This document shows, one piece after another, positions 18,206-27,571 of a stretch of DNA of 64,000 nt (position 1 is the first letter of the stretch; each line of letters starts with the position of its first letter). The stretch comes from Brucella intermedia LMG 3301 (lineage in GTDB: Bacteria > Pseudomonadota > Alphaproteobacteria > Rhizobiales > Rhizobiaceae). The notes beneath the pieces were generated by a model. It saw only the letters and a list, made by a program, of their open reading frames with translations, searched no databases and was not told the DNA's origin. A program made the translations under genes and the position numbers. The stretch covers positions 992,001 to 1,056,000 of the forward strand of contig NZ_ACQA01000002.1 of NCBI RefSeq assembly GCF_000182645.1, given 5' to 3'.

Positions 18206-18229
18206 AAAGCGCCCTCCGGGGCGCTTTTT
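18206..18229 (+). terminator. Rho-independent terminator after the BA14K gene
   Basis: AGCGCCC (18208-18214) pairs with GGGCGCT (18219-18225) around a TCCG loop and runs into TTTTT. It starts only 5 bases after the BA14K stop. Confidence 0.85.
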
Positions 18230-18523
18230 CATGCAATCCGCAATACGCCGAAGCGGATTGGGACGGAATTTTCCGAATTTTGCTTCGGCCACCGCTGGAC
18301 GTCTCATTCAAACAGGAATAAGCAAGCCTGCGTCATATCAACGTCGCGAGGAAATTTTTCTTCGTTACATTCTTTCGCGGCGAGAAGGACAATATTCAGA
18401 ACACCGATCTTGGAAGAAATGTGCTGATTTTCTCCAAGACCAGTTCAGTCCCAGCCGACGGCCACTCTTTAGCCGCGTGCATTGCGCGGGCAGGTTGATT
18501 TCGGCGCAAATTCGAGTTTGAAA
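18230..18523. other. Intergenic stretch without a supported gene
   Basis: About 290 bases between the BA14K terminator and the exporter gene. Only short, composition-poor reading frames were found here, and I see no repeat or RNA signature beyond a likely promoter region for the exporter. Confidence 0.4.
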
Positions 18524-19423
18524 ATGTCGCATACTACCGCCGCAAGCCCTGCACCTTCCAACGCACAACGCGTCGCGATGACAGCCCTCATCGTTGGCGG
18601 CATCGCTATCGGCAGTTCGCCGATATTTGTGCGCCTTTCCGAGGTGGGGCCGCTGGCAACAGGCTTTTGGCGTCTAGCACTTGCAGTTTTACCGCTGCTG
18701 TTCATGGATGGTCGCGAACGGCGCGACGAAAAGGATGCGGCACCGCTCACACCAACCGACTGCCTGCGCCTCGCCCTGCCCGGCCTGTTCATCGCTTTCG
18801 ACCTCGGCGCGTGGCACTTGTCGCTGCACATGACATCCGTTGCAAATGCCACGTTGCTCGCCAATATGGCGCCGATTTTCGTGACACTCGGCGCATGGCT
18901 GCTTTTCAAGTCGCGCGTGAGCACATCCTTCATGATCGGCCTTGCCGTCGCTGTCATTGGCGTCATCGTGCTAAAGGGCGGGCCGGGCGAGCTTCTCCAA
19001 TCGCGATCGTCCGGCGATGCGATGGCGCTTCTGGCCGCAGTCTTCTATGCTGGCTACATCCTTTCGGTGGGTCGCTTGCGCAGCCGCTTTTCTACCATGC
19101 GCATCATGCTATGGAGCAGCGCGATTGCCGCCGTATTTTCATTGCCGATCGCCTATTTCATGGAAGGCCAGATACTGCCTGCGACGCTCTATGGATGGCT
19201 TATCCTCGCGGGCCTTGCATGGGTGACCCACGCCGCAGGCCAGAGCATGATCGCCTATGCGCTTGCCTATCTTCCCGCGTCGTTCTCGTCACTCACCTTG
19301 CTTCTACAACCGGTCGTCGCGGCGTTTCTTGCCTGGACTATCCTGTCGGAACCTATCGGCATGTTGCAGGCTCTGGGCGGTATCATCGTGATATCGGGTA
19401 TTCTGATTGCTCGAAGAGGATAG
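18524..19423 (+). CDS. EamA/DMT-family transporter
   Basis: This 299-residue inner-membrane protein has ten hydrophobic segments arranged as two EamA repeats. The first begins ALIVGGIAIGSSPIFVRLSE and the second begins GDAMALLAAVFYAGYIL, with the late LLLQPVVAAFLAWTILSEPI signature. Drug/metabolite transporters of this kind export amino acids, nucleosides or metabolites. The ATG at 18524 is used; an upstream in-frame TTG is unlikely. It is a single gene, and a bidirectional terminator separates it from the betaine transporter. Confidence 0.85.
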   Translation: MSHTTAASPAPSNAQRVAMTALIVGGIAIGSSPIFVRLSEVGPLATGFWRLALAVLPLLFMDGRERRDEKDAAPLTPTDCLRLALPGLFIAFDLGAWHLSLHMTSVANATLLANMAPIFVTLGAWLLFKSRVSTSFMIGLAVAVIGVIVLKGGPGELLQSRSSGDAMALLAAVFYAGYILSVGRLRSRFSTMRIMLWSSAIAAVFSLPIAYFMEGQILPATLYGWLILAGLAWVTHAAGQSMIAYALAYLPASFSSLTLLLQPVVAAFLAWTILSEPIGMLQALGGIIVISGILIARRG

Positions 19424-19431
19424 GATATGAA

Positions 19432-19458
19432 AAAGCCCCGGAGAACCGGGGCTTTCTT
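19432..19458. terminator. Bidirectional terminator between converging genes
   Basis: AAAGCCCCGG (19432-19441), loop AGAA, CCGGGGCTTT (19446-19455). The A-rich and T-rich ends make it work on both strands, for the EamA gene and for the leftward betaine transporter operon. Confidence 0.9.
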
Positions 19459-19468
19459 ACTGAGCTGA

Positions 19469-20335
19469 TTATTCAGCCAGCCATTCCTTGATGCGGTCCG
19501 GATGATCCGCGATATATTTGTCGACGGCCTTTTCATAGGATGTTTCCTGCGCGTCGAACATTGCAGCCTCAAGCTCGCTGATCGGAAGACTCATCTTGGT
19601 GAGCAGCGAGGCAACTTTCGGATTTTCTTCCTTGAAGCCCTTGCGCGCAATTGCGTCGATATGTTCCGCACCACCAAGTGCACCTTCGGGATCAGCAATG
19701 TAACGCAGCTTGTACTTGCCAAACATCCAGTGCGGGCTCCACGACGTTGCCACGAACCAGCCGTCGGAACGTGTGGCGCGGTCGACTGTGGTCAGCATGG
19801 CCGCTTCACTGGAAATATTGAGCTTGTAGTCCAGCCCATATTTCTTGATCGCCTCCTGCGACAGGCGCGTAAGGCCGGCGCCCGGATCGATGCCCTGAAT
19901 TTCGCCCTTCAGCTTTTCGCGAACTTCCGGCTTCTTCAGGTCCTCGATGGAACTGATCTCGCTTTCGGGAATGTAAGCCGGAACGATCCAGCCAAGCTTG
20001 GCACCTTCATAGAGCGGCCCGAGATTTTCGACCTTGCCTTCAATGCGCTTGTAGTAATCGGCGTGGGTTTCCGGCAGCCATGCCATCATCATGGCATCGA
20101 TATCGCCACGGCTCACGCCCTGATAGAGTGGGGCCACGTCTGTCTGAACCAGTTCGACCTTCTGGCCGAGATTGTCTTCGATCAGCTTCTTGGCAAGTTT
20201 TGTGACGAATTCAGCATCCGACCATGGCGCCCAGCCGATTTTAACCGGCTTGCTGTCCTGCGCAAACGCTGCGCCCATGGTCATCGTTCCCGCCACAACT
20301 GCCGCCAGACCGAATTTGGTTAGTTTGCCTAACAT
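19469..20335 (-). CDS. proX: Glycine betaine/proline-betaine ABC binding protein
   Basis: This 288-residue protein has a signal peptide (about residues 1-25, ending AAFA) and an OpuAC-type domain (KIGWAPWSDAEFVTKLAKKLIE near the start). Tryptophan and tyrosine residues that could form a betaine aromatic box are present (WLPETHADYY, WFVATSWSPHWMFGKYKL). It is the last gene of a leftward operon with the ProW-like permease and ProV-like ATPase. Such systems import betaine or choline for osmoprotection or as nutrient. The ligand is inferred from the family. Confidence 0.85.
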   Translation of the reverse strand: MLGKLTKFGLAAVVAGTMTMGAAFAQDSKPVKIGWAPWSDAEFVTKLAKKLIEDNLGQKVELVQTDVAPLYQGVSRGDIDAMMMAWLPETHADYYKRIEGKVENLGPLYEGAKLGWIVPAYIPESEISSIEDLKKPEVREKLKGEIQGIDPGAGLTRLSQEAIKKYGLDYKLNISSEAAMLTTVDRATRSDGWFVATSWSPHWMFGKYKLRYIADPEGALGGAEHIDAIARKGFKEENPKVASLLTKMSLPISELEAAMFDAQETSYEKAVDKYIADHPDRIKEWLAE

Positions 20336-20395
20336 AGCTTCTCCTTTTCGATTGGTATCAGTTCCCGTTGTTATTCTTGGTTATTATTGCTTGCG

Positions 20396-21301
20396 TCATG
20401 CTTCCTGCTTGCGAAAGGATGAGGCGGACTGGGTGTCCGCCGCCTTCCTTAAAGATGCAAGCCGTTTGAAAAACCCGGTGCCACCCTTGCCGAAGCTCTG
20501 GGTAATGCGGTCGAGAATGACTGCCAGGATGACCACTGCCAGACCGCCTTCGAAGCCGAGCCCCACATTGAGGCGCTGAATACCGGTCAGAACAGTATTG
20601 CCGAGACCGCCTGCGCCGATCATCGATGCGATAACCACCATTGAAAGCGACAGCATGATCGTCTGGTTGATGCCGGCCATGATCGAGGGCATGGCGTTCG
20701 GAAGCTGCACCTTGAACAGGAGTTGCCGCGACGTGCAGCCGAAGGCCAGCCCCGCTTCGACAAACTCCGAATGCACCTGCCGAATACCGAGATTGGTCAG
20801 ACGCACGACCGGCGGCATGGCAAAAATCACCGTCGCAATCGTTCCGGGCACGGCACCAAGACCGAAAAACATGGCAGCCGGAATGAGATAGACGAAAGCA
20901 GGCATCGTCTGCATGAGGTCAAGAACCGGGCGGACGATCGAAGCAATCGTGTCGCTGCGCGCCATCGCGATACCAAGCGGGATGCCGATTACGACAGCAA
21001 TAACTGTCGAGGCCAGCACCAGAGAAAGGCTTTCCATCGTGCCGGTCCACAAATCCATGTGGATGATGAGCCCCAGCGCAAGAGCGGTGAAAATCGCAAA
21101 TTTCCACCCCACGCGCCACAGCGATAGCAGTGCTAGCACTGCAACCCCGCCGACAGGCGGCACAGCAAGCAAAGCATTCTGGATACTATCGGTAACAAAA
21201 CCGATAGTGGCTGCGATCATATCGAGCGCGGGCGTAAAGTGGTCAAGTATGTAGTTGACCACAACATCCGCCCATTCGCCGACACTGAAATTCAAATCCA
21301 T
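20396..21301 (-). CDS. proW: Glycine betaine/proline ABC permease
   Basis: This 301-residue permease has about six to seven hydrophobic segments. The N-terminal part resembles ProW-type proteins, and the coupling loop is FGCTSRQLLFKVQLPNAMPS, typical of ProW/OpuAB. It lies between the ATPase (81-base gap) and the binding protein (60-base gap). Confidence 0.88.
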   Translation of the reverse strand: MDLNFSVGEWADVVVNYILDHFTPALDMIAATIGFVTDSIQNALLAVPPVGGVAVLALLSLWRVGWKFAIFTALALGLIIHMDLWTGTMESLSLVLASTVIAVVIGIPLGIAMARSDTIASIVRPVLDLMQTMPAFVYLIPAAMFFGLGAVPGTIATVIFAMPPVVRLTNLGIRQVHSEFVEAGLAFGCTSRQLLFKVQLPNAMPSIMAGINQTIMLSLSMVVIASMIGAGGLGNTVLTGIQRLNVGLGFEGGLAVVILAVILDRITQSFGKGGTGFFKRLASLRKAADTQSASSFRKQEA

Positions 21302-21382
21302 ATTTTACCGTCCATTTCCGTATTTCTTCTGGATTGGACCCATTCTGCCCCTGTCAGGCAAAAGTCCGTTGGCGTGCAGGTA

Positions 21383-22567
21383 TCAACCCGCGCGGCCAAG
21401 CGTTTCGAGCAATGCCGATTTACTGATGGCACCGACATAGCGGTTCTGGCGATCCGTAACGGGGACCGGCCATGGGCTTTCGGCCACCTGCGTCAACAAC
21501 CCGGAAAGCGGCGCTTCGGCTTCGATGGCAGAGACGCCTTCCAGCCTCTCCCCACCTTGCGCTGCAACACCCTTCGCCAGCGCGTCACGGCTGACCATAC
21601 CGCGATAGGTGCGGTCGGCGTCGATCAGCACGCCGAATGTCTTCCCGCTGGCATCGAACCTTTCAAGCGCTGTCGCCAGCTGCTCAGGTTCGAAGACGAT
21701 CAGTTCGTCCTCGCGCGCCACATCAGCGGCCTTGAAAACGCGGGATACATCGACATTGCGGAAGAACGAACGGACGTAATCGTTAGCCGGTGCAGACACG
21801 ATTTCATTGGGCGTTCCAACCTGCACCACCTTGCCGTGCTGCATGATGCAGATACGGTCGCCGATGCGCATGGCTTCATCCAGATCGTGGCTGACGAAAA
21901 TGATCGTCCGGCTGTGCTCCGCCTGAAGGCGCTTCAATTCGTCCTGCATTTCGGTGCGGATCAGCGGGTCAAGTGCGGAAAACGCCTCGTCCATCAGAAG
22001 AATGGTCGGCTCGCTGGCAAGGGCCCGCGCCAGTCCGACGCGCTGTTTCATGCCGCCGGAAAGCTGGTCCGGCATGCTGTGAGCATAGGGCTCCAGCCCG
22101 ACGGCTGCGAGTGCCTTCAGTGCTTTCTGGTGACGTTCCGCCTCACCCATCCCGGCTACTTCAAGACCGAAGGAGGCATTGTTCAGGACCGTGCGATTGG
22201 GCAGAAGCGCGAAGGATTGAAACACCATGCTCATGTCGCGGCGGCGAAGATCAATCAGCTCGCGCTTTGTCATTTTGACGACATCGCGGCCATCGACTTC
22301 GATGGAACCCGCAGTCGGTTCGATCAGGCGATTGAGCAGACGCAGAAGCGTGGATTTGCCCGAGCCCGAAAGGCCCATAATAACGAATACTTCGCCTTCA
22401 TAAATATCGAAGGTCGCGTTATCGACGCCGATTGTTGCGCCGAATTCGCTGTGAATCTGGGTTTTTGATTTACCTGCGCGCAATTCCTGCATTGCACGCT
22501 CCGGATCATCGCCGAAGACTTTAAAAATGCCTTTCAAGCTTATTTTAGTCTCAGCCGGCGACTTCAT
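21383..22567 (-). CDS. proV: Glycine betaine/proline ABC ATPase with CBS domains
   Basis: The ATG at 22567 is chosen because AAGGAAGAAAG stands just upstream; it gives 394 residues. ATPase motifs: GLSGSGKSTLLRLLNRLI, LSGGMKQRVGLARAL, LLMDEAFSALDPLIR and a FVSHDLDEAM switch. The segment before the Walker A (DPERAMQELRAGKSK) is typical of ProV. Two C-terminal CBS repeats (about residues 275-394) in OpuA-type systems sense ionic strength. It energises the ProWX partners downstream. Confidence 0.9.
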   Translation of the reverse strand: MKSPAETKISLKGIFKVFGDDPERAMQELRAGKSKTQIHSEFGATIGVDNATFDIYEGEVFVIMGLSGSGKSTLLRLLNRLIEPTAGSIEVDGRDVVKMTKRELIDLRRRDMSMVFQSFALLPNRTVLNNASFGLEVAGMGEAERHQKALKALAAVGLEPYAHSMPDQLSGGMKQRVGLARALASEPTILLMDEAFSALDPLIRTEMQDELKRLQAEHSRTIIFVSHDLDEAMRIGDRICIMQHGKVVQVGTPNEIVSAPANDYVRSFFRNVDVSRVFKAADVAREDELIVFEPEQLATALERFDASGKTFGVLIDADRTYRGMVSRDALAKGVAAQGGERLEGVSAIEAEAPLSGLLTQVAESPWPVPVTDRQNRYVGAISKSALLETLGRAG

Positions 22568-23058
22568 ACTTTCTTCCTTGTATAAAATACCATGCATCAA
22601 GTCTAACCCCGCTGTGCTGGCGGACTTAATCTCCTTTTTAACAATGATAGAACTTCATTCCAACGCAGATTCCTCGCACGGTATCTGCGATCCGCGAACG
22701 GTCCGCATGGAATGATTATCGATAGATTTCTTGATTCTATATAGGTCATTTCCCGACATGTCCACCCACTGCCGCGATTTCGTCTAAATGAACCGTCCAG
22801 CGACCGTCCCCTTGAATGATTGTTTTGAAGGGTCGCACGACGAATTTCGAGGATTGCCAATGCCGTCCAAAACAGAGGGCAATCGACCAGCCTGAAGACA
22901 ATAGTAGTCCGCTTCCAGTCAATTGCCGGAACGGCCTGCGACAAATATGCAATCAGCTGCGACATCATCCGAATTAGTATAATTCGGGACAAAAACGACT
23001 ATAATTGCAGAAAAATAGTGTGATTATACTTCGAACTGGAACTATCTAGTCTATACAT
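22568..23058. other. Long intergenic region, no supported gene
   Basis: Nearly 500 bases upstream of the betaine operon. Two overlapping leftward frames (22603-22992 and 22746-22952) lack good ribosome sites and recognisable domains. They share DNA in two frames and could be remnants, but I do not call a gene. A 7-bp dyad, CCGAATT-AGTAT-AATTCGG (22969-22987), is present and may be an operator. Confidence 0.4.
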
Positions 23059-23089
23059 AAAAACGGCGCAGATCGGGCAATCCGCGCCG
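23059..23089 (-). terminator. Rho-independent terminator for the leftward 27.4-23.1 kb operon
   Basis: Read on the minus strand, a GC-rich hairpin (GGCGCGGAT, loop, ATCTGCGCC with one mismatch) is followed by GTTTTTATG. It lies just past the NTF2-like gene stop at 23118. Confidence 0.8.
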
Positions 23090-23117
23090 CGATAGACATT
23101 CCGCTTGGGCGGATATT

Positions 23118-23591
23118 TCAGCGATACGCCATATATCCGACAAAGCCTGTGATCTTCCAGCGTGCTTTGTCGCGGCGGCAGAAATAGAGGGTCTGCCAGT
23201 TGAGGCGGTCGACGGAGCCGTCCTTCCTTGCGATCGTCCCTTCGAATTTTTTCCGCGCCAAAGCGACGTCGCCCGTAATATCGATGACACTCAGATCGGT
23301 CGCGCGGAAGATTCCTTCTGCCAGAGATTCGGCATATTCGACCGCCGCACTTTCCGCCGCCTGACGCAGCCATTCATCACGATAACTTGCAAGCGTCGGA
23401 AATCCTGCATCCCATTTGTCGGGATTGCGATCATTATGCGCGTGGATGCCGAGAAAGCGCACCTCGTCGAAATCATCGGCCACCAGCGACCAGTCCTGCG
23501 ATACGAAAGCCTCGATATCGCGCCGCACGAGCATTTCCCAAATCTGCTCGCGATCCCTGTCACCGGCAAACGGGTTGACCGCAGACCTCAT
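23118..23591 (-). CDS. NTF2-like (SnoaL-fold) protein
   Basis: This 157-residue protein matches the alpha+beta cone of the NTF2/SnoaL superfamily: an early helical RREDIE-like segment (EMLVRRDIEAFVSQDW), then beta strands with ALARKKFEGTIARKDGS and a final WKITGFVGYMAY strand. Members act as small enzymes or binding proteins for hydrophobic or sugar-like ligands. It is the last gene of a leftward operon (SDR, ABC ATPase, RpiR, D-threonine-aldolase-like). Its function here is unknown. Confidence 0.7.
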   Translation of the reverse strand: MRSAVNPFAGDRDREQIWEMLVRRDIEAFVSQDWSLVADDFDEVRFLGIHAHNDRNPDKWDAGFPTLASYRDEWLRQAAESAAVEYAESLAEGIFRATDLSVIDITGDVALARKKFEGTIARKDGSVDRLNWQTLYFCRRDKARWKITGFVGYMAYR

Positions 23592-23604
23592 GCTACCCTC
23601 CTGA

Positions 23605-24669
23605 CTATCTCAACTTTCCACGTGCGGCGACCGGCAGGATATCGATGACATCCTCGCCCGAAACCAGATGAACCTCGTCAAAGAGATTGGAAACGACGCA
23701 GACATGATCAGGAATGATCCGCACGCGCTCGCCAACCTTCAGGTCAGCGACATCGCCGGTCAGCTTGCCGTGCTCCTCGCTCAAGCCAACAACACGGGCG
23801 TCGGAACGTCCCCTCACCTCGCCAAAGTCGCTCAGTCCCAACGTATCGCTGGAAAGCGCCTTGGACCCGGCATCTATGATGGCGCGTTCTGCTGTCGGAT
23901 GGCTGACGATGGTTGAAAGCACCGTAAATGCGCAGTCATCCACTGTCGCAGCCCCCTTCTCGACCTGATACCGGTCGAAATAGATATAAGTGCCGGGACG
24001 ATATTCGGTGACAACACTGTCACTGGGCTTGCGCCACATATCGGGCGTGCCGCCGCTCGAAATCGTTTCGCAGGAAAGACCGTTTGCATCCAGCAGTTCG
24101 CGGGCCGAATAAAGCCATTGTTCAGCCTGGTCCGGCTTGCCCGCTGCGGGATAGGTCATAAGACCGCCGAAACCCAGTCCAGCGCTCTGGTCGATGATGC
24201 GAGCCAGTTCCAATGCTTCGGCTGGCGTCTGCACGCCACAGCGCCCCATGCCCGTGTCGCATTCGACAAGCACTTTCAGCGGATGCTTTTCATCGGCGAA
24301 ACGCGCCGCCAATCCTGCGAGGGAAGTTGAGTTATCGACCGTTACCGACAGTGTAACGCGTTGATGCAGTGCATGGAGGCGGTCGAGCTTTTCCCGCCCC
24401 AGAATATTGTAAGGCAGGAATATATCCGTCAGCCCGGCGTCGGCCATGACCTCGGCCTCGCCGAGTTTCTGGCAGGTGATGCCCGCTGCGCCAGCTTCCA
24501 CCTGCATTTTGGCGAAGAACGGCAGTTTGTGCGTCTTGATATGCGGACGCAGTTTTACCCCTATCGCATCGGCATGAGCCTGCACCCGGGCAATATTCGC
24601 TTTCACCCGGTCAATGTCGATGAGGATCGCAGGCGTATCCACGTCGTGAATGGTTTTCGGTCCGGTCAT
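23605..24669 (-). CDS. PLP-dependent D-threonine aldolase/D-serine dehydratase-family protein
   Basis: This 354-residue protein has the alanine-racemase-like PLP barrel, with the PLP lysine in LRPHIKTHKLP (near residue 47), and a C-terminal domain. That domain carries the metal His-Cys pair of the family (PDHVC, near residue 326). The family includes D-threonine aldolase, D-serine dehydratase and 3-hydroxy-D-aspartate aldolase, which cleave beta-hydroxy D-amino acids. It sits 4 bases after the RpiR gene stop in an operon that also encodes an SDR. The cluster may therefore degrade a beta-hydroxy amino compound; its identity is open. Confidence 0.85.
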   Translation of the reverse strand: MTGPKTIHDVDTPAILIDIDRVKANIARVQAHADAIGVKLRPHIKTHKLPFFAKMQVEAGAAGITCQKLGEAEVMADAGLTDIFLPYNILGREKLDRLHALHQRVTLSVTVDNSTSLAGLAARFADEKHPLKVLVECDTGMGRCGVQTPAEALELARIIDQSAGLGFGGLMTYPAAGKPDQAEQWLYSARELLDANGLSCETISSGGTPDMWRKPSDSVVTEYRPGTYIYFDRYQVEKGAATVDDCAFTVLSTIVSHPTAERAIIDAGSKALSSDTLGLSDFGEVRGRSDARVVGLSEEHGKLTGDVADLKVGERVRIIPDHVCVVSNLFDEVHLVSGEDVIDILPVAARGKLR

Positions 24670-24672
24670 GAA

Positions 24673-25554
24673 TCAATCTCCCAGCGGCAGGCGCGGATCA
24701 TCTATGGTCAGCGTATTGAGGCTATGCTTGATGCGACGCAGGCTTTCCAGCACCTTCGGCCCGCGCGCTTCCGCCGTGGCCGTGGCGATCATGTCAAGAA
24801 TTGCGAGCAGCGCGAAGCGCGACGAGGTCGGCTTGTAGATATTGCCGTCTTCATTGGCCTGATAGGGAATGAGCACGTCCGCCGCCTTGGCCAGGTCGGA
24901 ACCTGCAGGCGTGATCGCTACTGTCTGGGCTCCATATTGGCGCGCGACCAGCACGGCTTCCACGACCGAACGCGCAAAGCCGGAAACGGAAAAGGCGATT
25001 ACCGTCGCCTCATGCGTGGTGACGGCAGCATACATGCGCTGCAACTGCCCATCCACCTGTGCGCTGACAGGAATACCGAGCCGAAACAAACGGTTCTGCA
25101 TTTCCGTTGCCAGCATGGAAGAGATGCCGCCGGACCCTAGGCAAAGAACAGGGCCCCCGGCGGCGAGCCGTTCGGCCACTTTCATCAGTACGGCCATGTC
25201 CAGTCCGTCGCTGGCGCGTTGGATGGCTGCGACCGCCGCATCGGTCACAGCGGTCGCAATGCGGCTTTCACGCACATCGCGTGCGGGAATTTCAGCCGTC
25301 AGATACTGGCCGCCAATGGCCAGCGCCTGTGCCAGATAGAATTTGAAATCACGAACACCGTCGCAGCCGAGCGCGCGGCAAAAGCGCGTGACGGTAGGTT
25401 CGCTGACGCCAGCTCTGGCGGCGATTTCCGAAATTGCCGCCTTGGAAGCGTAATCCGGATCTGCCAGCACGAGCGCAGCCAGCCGCCGTTCGGATTTCGA
25501 TCCGTCCTGCGCCACGACATGCAGCCGCGTGATGATGTCGGCAACCTTGCTCAT
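24673..25554 (-). CDS. RpiR-family transcriptional regulator
   Basis: This 293-residue protein has an N-terminal HTH_6 domain (ERRLAALVLADPDYASKAAI to VTRFCRALGCDGVRDFK) and a C-terminal SIS domain (GPVLCLGSGGISSMLATEMQ). It is encoded within the leftward operon, between the ATPase and the PLP enzyme, so it most likely controls the divergent 27.4/27.6 kb promoters. Its ligand is probably a phosphorylated or amino-sugar-like intermediate; this is inference. Confidence 0.88.
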   Translation of the reverse strand: MSKVADIITRLHVVAQDGSKSERRLAALVLADPDYASKAAISEIAARAGVSEPTVTRFCRALGCDGVRDFKFYLAQALAIGGQYLTAEIPARDVRESRIATAVTDAAVAAIQRASDGLDMAVLMKVAERLAAGGPVLCLGSGGISSMLATEMQNRLFRLGIPVSAQVDGQLQRMYAAVTTHEATVIAFSVSGFARSVVEAVLVARQYGAQTVAITPAGSDLAKAADVLIPYQANEDGNIYKPTSSRFALLAILDMIATATAEARGPKVLESLRRIKHSLNTLTIDDPRLPLGD

Positions 25555-25561
25555 GGGGAGT

Positions 25562-26614
25562 TCAAAGCGGGAGACCGCTATCCTTGTCGAAAAGATGTAT
25601 GTGTTCGCTCTTCGCAGTTACAGGCACTTGTTCACCGGGCGCAAGATGCAAGCGCTCGCGAAACACAGCCCTTATGGGCTGTCCCGCTATCCGGCCATAG
25701 ATATGCGTTTCCGGACCCGTCGGCTCGATGACTTCCACCGTAAGTGTCAGCCCCGTGCCACCCGGCGCGACTGTAAAATTTTCCGGGCGAATGCCAGCTT
25801 CGGCCTGCCGGTTTTCGGGCGATCCCGCCGAGACGGCAATTTCTTCGCCCTCTTCAGTGCGAAATATGCCTTCCGATACGGTTCCGGGAATGAAACTCAT
25901 GGACGGCGAACCGATAAAGCTCGCCACGAACTTGTTGGCCGGGCGGTCATAAAGCTCAAGCGGCGCACCGATCTGCTGGATTTTTCCCTGATTCATAACC
26001 ACGATCCGGTCGGCCATCGTCATAGCCTCGATCTGATCATGGGTGACGTAGATCACCGTCGATTTCAGGCGTTGATGCAGCGCCTTGATCTCGGTGCGCA
26101 TCTGTACGCGCAACTGCGCATCGAGATTGGAAAGCGGTTCATCGAACAGGAACACCGACGGTTCGCGAACGATGGCCCGCCCCATGGCGACGCGTTGGCG
26201 TTGCCCGCCGGAAAGCTGGCGTGGATAGCGATCAAGATAGGAATGGAGGTTGAGAATGGACGCTGCCTTGTCCACTTTCGCTGCGGTTTCCTCCGACTTC
26301 TCGCCACGAATACGCGGACCAAAACCAATATTTTCACGCGCCGTCATATGCGGAAACAGCGCGTAGGACTGAAACACCATCGCGATATTGCGCTTTTGCG
26401 GCGGCAACTCGTTGGCCCGGTCTCCACCGATCAGGAGATCGCCGCCGGAAATCGGTTCAAGCCCGGCCACCATCCGCAGAAGCGTGGATTTCCCGCAGCC
26501 CGAAGGACCGACGAGCACGAGAAATTCCCCGCTTTGAATATCGAGATCGACACGATCGAGAACGGTCAATTGCCCGAAGGTCTTGGTAATGCCGCGCAGC
26601 GAAACCTCTTTCAT
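25562..26614 (-). CDS. ABC transporter ATPase, UgpC/MalK type
   Basis: This 350-residue carbohydrate-type ATPase has Walker [37 protein letters not shown] and a C-terminal TOBE/OB regulatory domain ([16 protein letters not shown]). It lies 3 bases from the SDR gene and is divergent from its partner binding protein and permeases (27572-30570), with which it forms one CUT1-type importer. Confidence 0.9.
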   Translation of the reverse strand: MKEVSLRGITKTFGQLTVLDRVDLDIQSGEFLVLVGPSGCGKSTLLRMVAGLEPISGGDLLIGGDRANELPPQKRNIAMVFQSYALFPHMTARENIGFGPRIRGEKSEETAAKVDKAASILNLHSYLDRYPRQLSGGQRQRVAMGRAIVREPSVFLFDEPLSNLDAQLRVQMRTEIKALHQRLKSTVIYVTHDQIEAMTMADRIVVMNQGKIQQIGAPLELYDRPANKFVASFIGSPSMSFIPGTVSEGIFRTEEGEEIAVSAGSPENRQAEAGIRPENFTVAPGGTGLTLTVEVIEPTGPETHIYGRIAGQPIRAVFRERLHLAPGEQVPVTAKSEHIHLFDKDSGLPL

Positions 26615-26617
26615 CGG

Positions 26618-27391
26618 TCAGTGTCCTCCGAGAATATCTTCTATGAAAGGACGGCAGCCCGCAGTCAGCCCCGCATCGACCGGGAGGATGGCGCCGGTAA
26701 TCCCCGATGCCCGGTCGGAAGCCAGAAAGGCTACCGTTTCCGCGACCTCACGGGTGTCAACGATACGCCCCAGAGGATAAAAACGCTGCAAGCGGTCCAG
26801 AACGCCCGCGTCCTGCGCGATACGATGATCCCATGCGGGTGTCCGTATCGACCCCGGACAGACGACATTGGCGCGCACGCCCTTTCTTCCGAACTCCACC
26901 GCGATAGCGCGCGCGAAGGCATTGATCCCGGCCTTGGCGGCCGCATAGGCCGGGTTTCCGAAATGCAGAAGTCCGTTGACCGACGAAATAAACACAAAAA
27001 CACCGTGCCCGCGGGCAGCCATGGCCTGCGCCATCACATTGGAAAATCCGGCAACCGCAGTCAAATTGAGGTCGATCTCGGCGTCGATATTGCCCTGATC
27101 CAGCCCATCGAAAGTCTCGGCACGGGTCCAGCCAGCATTGTTGATCACAATATCAGGCAGGCCGGATTCCGCTATGATCCGCTTTGCTGCGGGCTCCAGC
27201 CCGTCACGGTCGAGCAGGTTGAAGGCGTGACGCGCATGGAAGCCATCGCCCGTCATTGCCTCCGGTGACGTATCGCAACCGACAACCCGGGCGCCACGTT
27301 CGGAAAAAAGATCGACCAGCGCATTTCCCACGCCGCCACCTGCCCCGGTAATCAGCACCGATTTCCCGGCAAATTCGCCTGCTTGCTCCAC
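26618..27391 (-). CDS. Short-chain dehydrogenase/reductase
   Basis: This 257-residue classical SDR has a GAGGGVGNAL nucleotide motif, NNAG, a catalytic Ser (FISSVNG), and YAAAKAG (Tyr/Lys). The acidic residue after strand 2 (VVGCDTS) suggests NAD rather than NADP. It is the first gene of the leftward operon, starting at 27391. It probably oxidises a hydroxyl group of the transported substrate before the D-threonine-aldolase-like enzyme acts. Confidence 0.88.
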   Translation of the reverse strand: MEQAGEFAGKSVLITGAGGGVGNALVDLFSERGARVVGCDTSPEAMTGDGFHARHAFNLLDRDGLEPAAKRIIAESGLPDIVINNAGWTRAETFDGLDQGNIDAEIDLNLTAVAGFSNVMAQAMAARGHGVFVFISSVNGLLHFGNPAYAAAKAGINAFARAIAVEFGRKGVRANVVCPGSIRTPAWDHRIAQDAGVLDRLQRFYPLGRIVDTREVAETVAFLASDRASGITGAILPVDAGLTAGCRPFIEDILGGH

Positions 27392-27475
27392 GCTATTCCC
27401 CTTTTATGCGGCAGCTTTCTGCAACTGTTTATTCCCGCCAGCGTAAAAGTCAAAATGTAAGTTTGCAACAGAACT

Positions 27476-27487
27476 TTTCACTTGAAA
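27476..27487. promoter_or_regulatory. Candidate operator TTTCA-CT-TGAAA
   Basis: A perfect 5+5 dyad lies in the 180-base divergent region, 85 bases before the binding-protein start. RpiR-family regulators often use A/T-rich TGAAA dyads, so this is a plausible site for the RpiR protein encoded at 24673. This is inference from position only. Confidence 0.35.
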
Positions 27488-27571
27488 CTGCTATCAATGC
27501 CGATAATGTAGGAAAATAACAAAAATAGATGGTCATCGCGCCAATGCGGGGCAAAACAAGGGAACGGGAAG

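Noticed and set aside
22603..22992. Possible small gene upstream of proV
   Set aside because: Two overlapping frames without ribosome sites, domains or good codon use; left as intergenic.
25529..27268. 579-residue plus-strand open frame
   Set aside because: It lies opposite three well-supported minus-strand genes (RpiR, ABC ATPase, SDR) and has no domain; it is a high-GC shadow.
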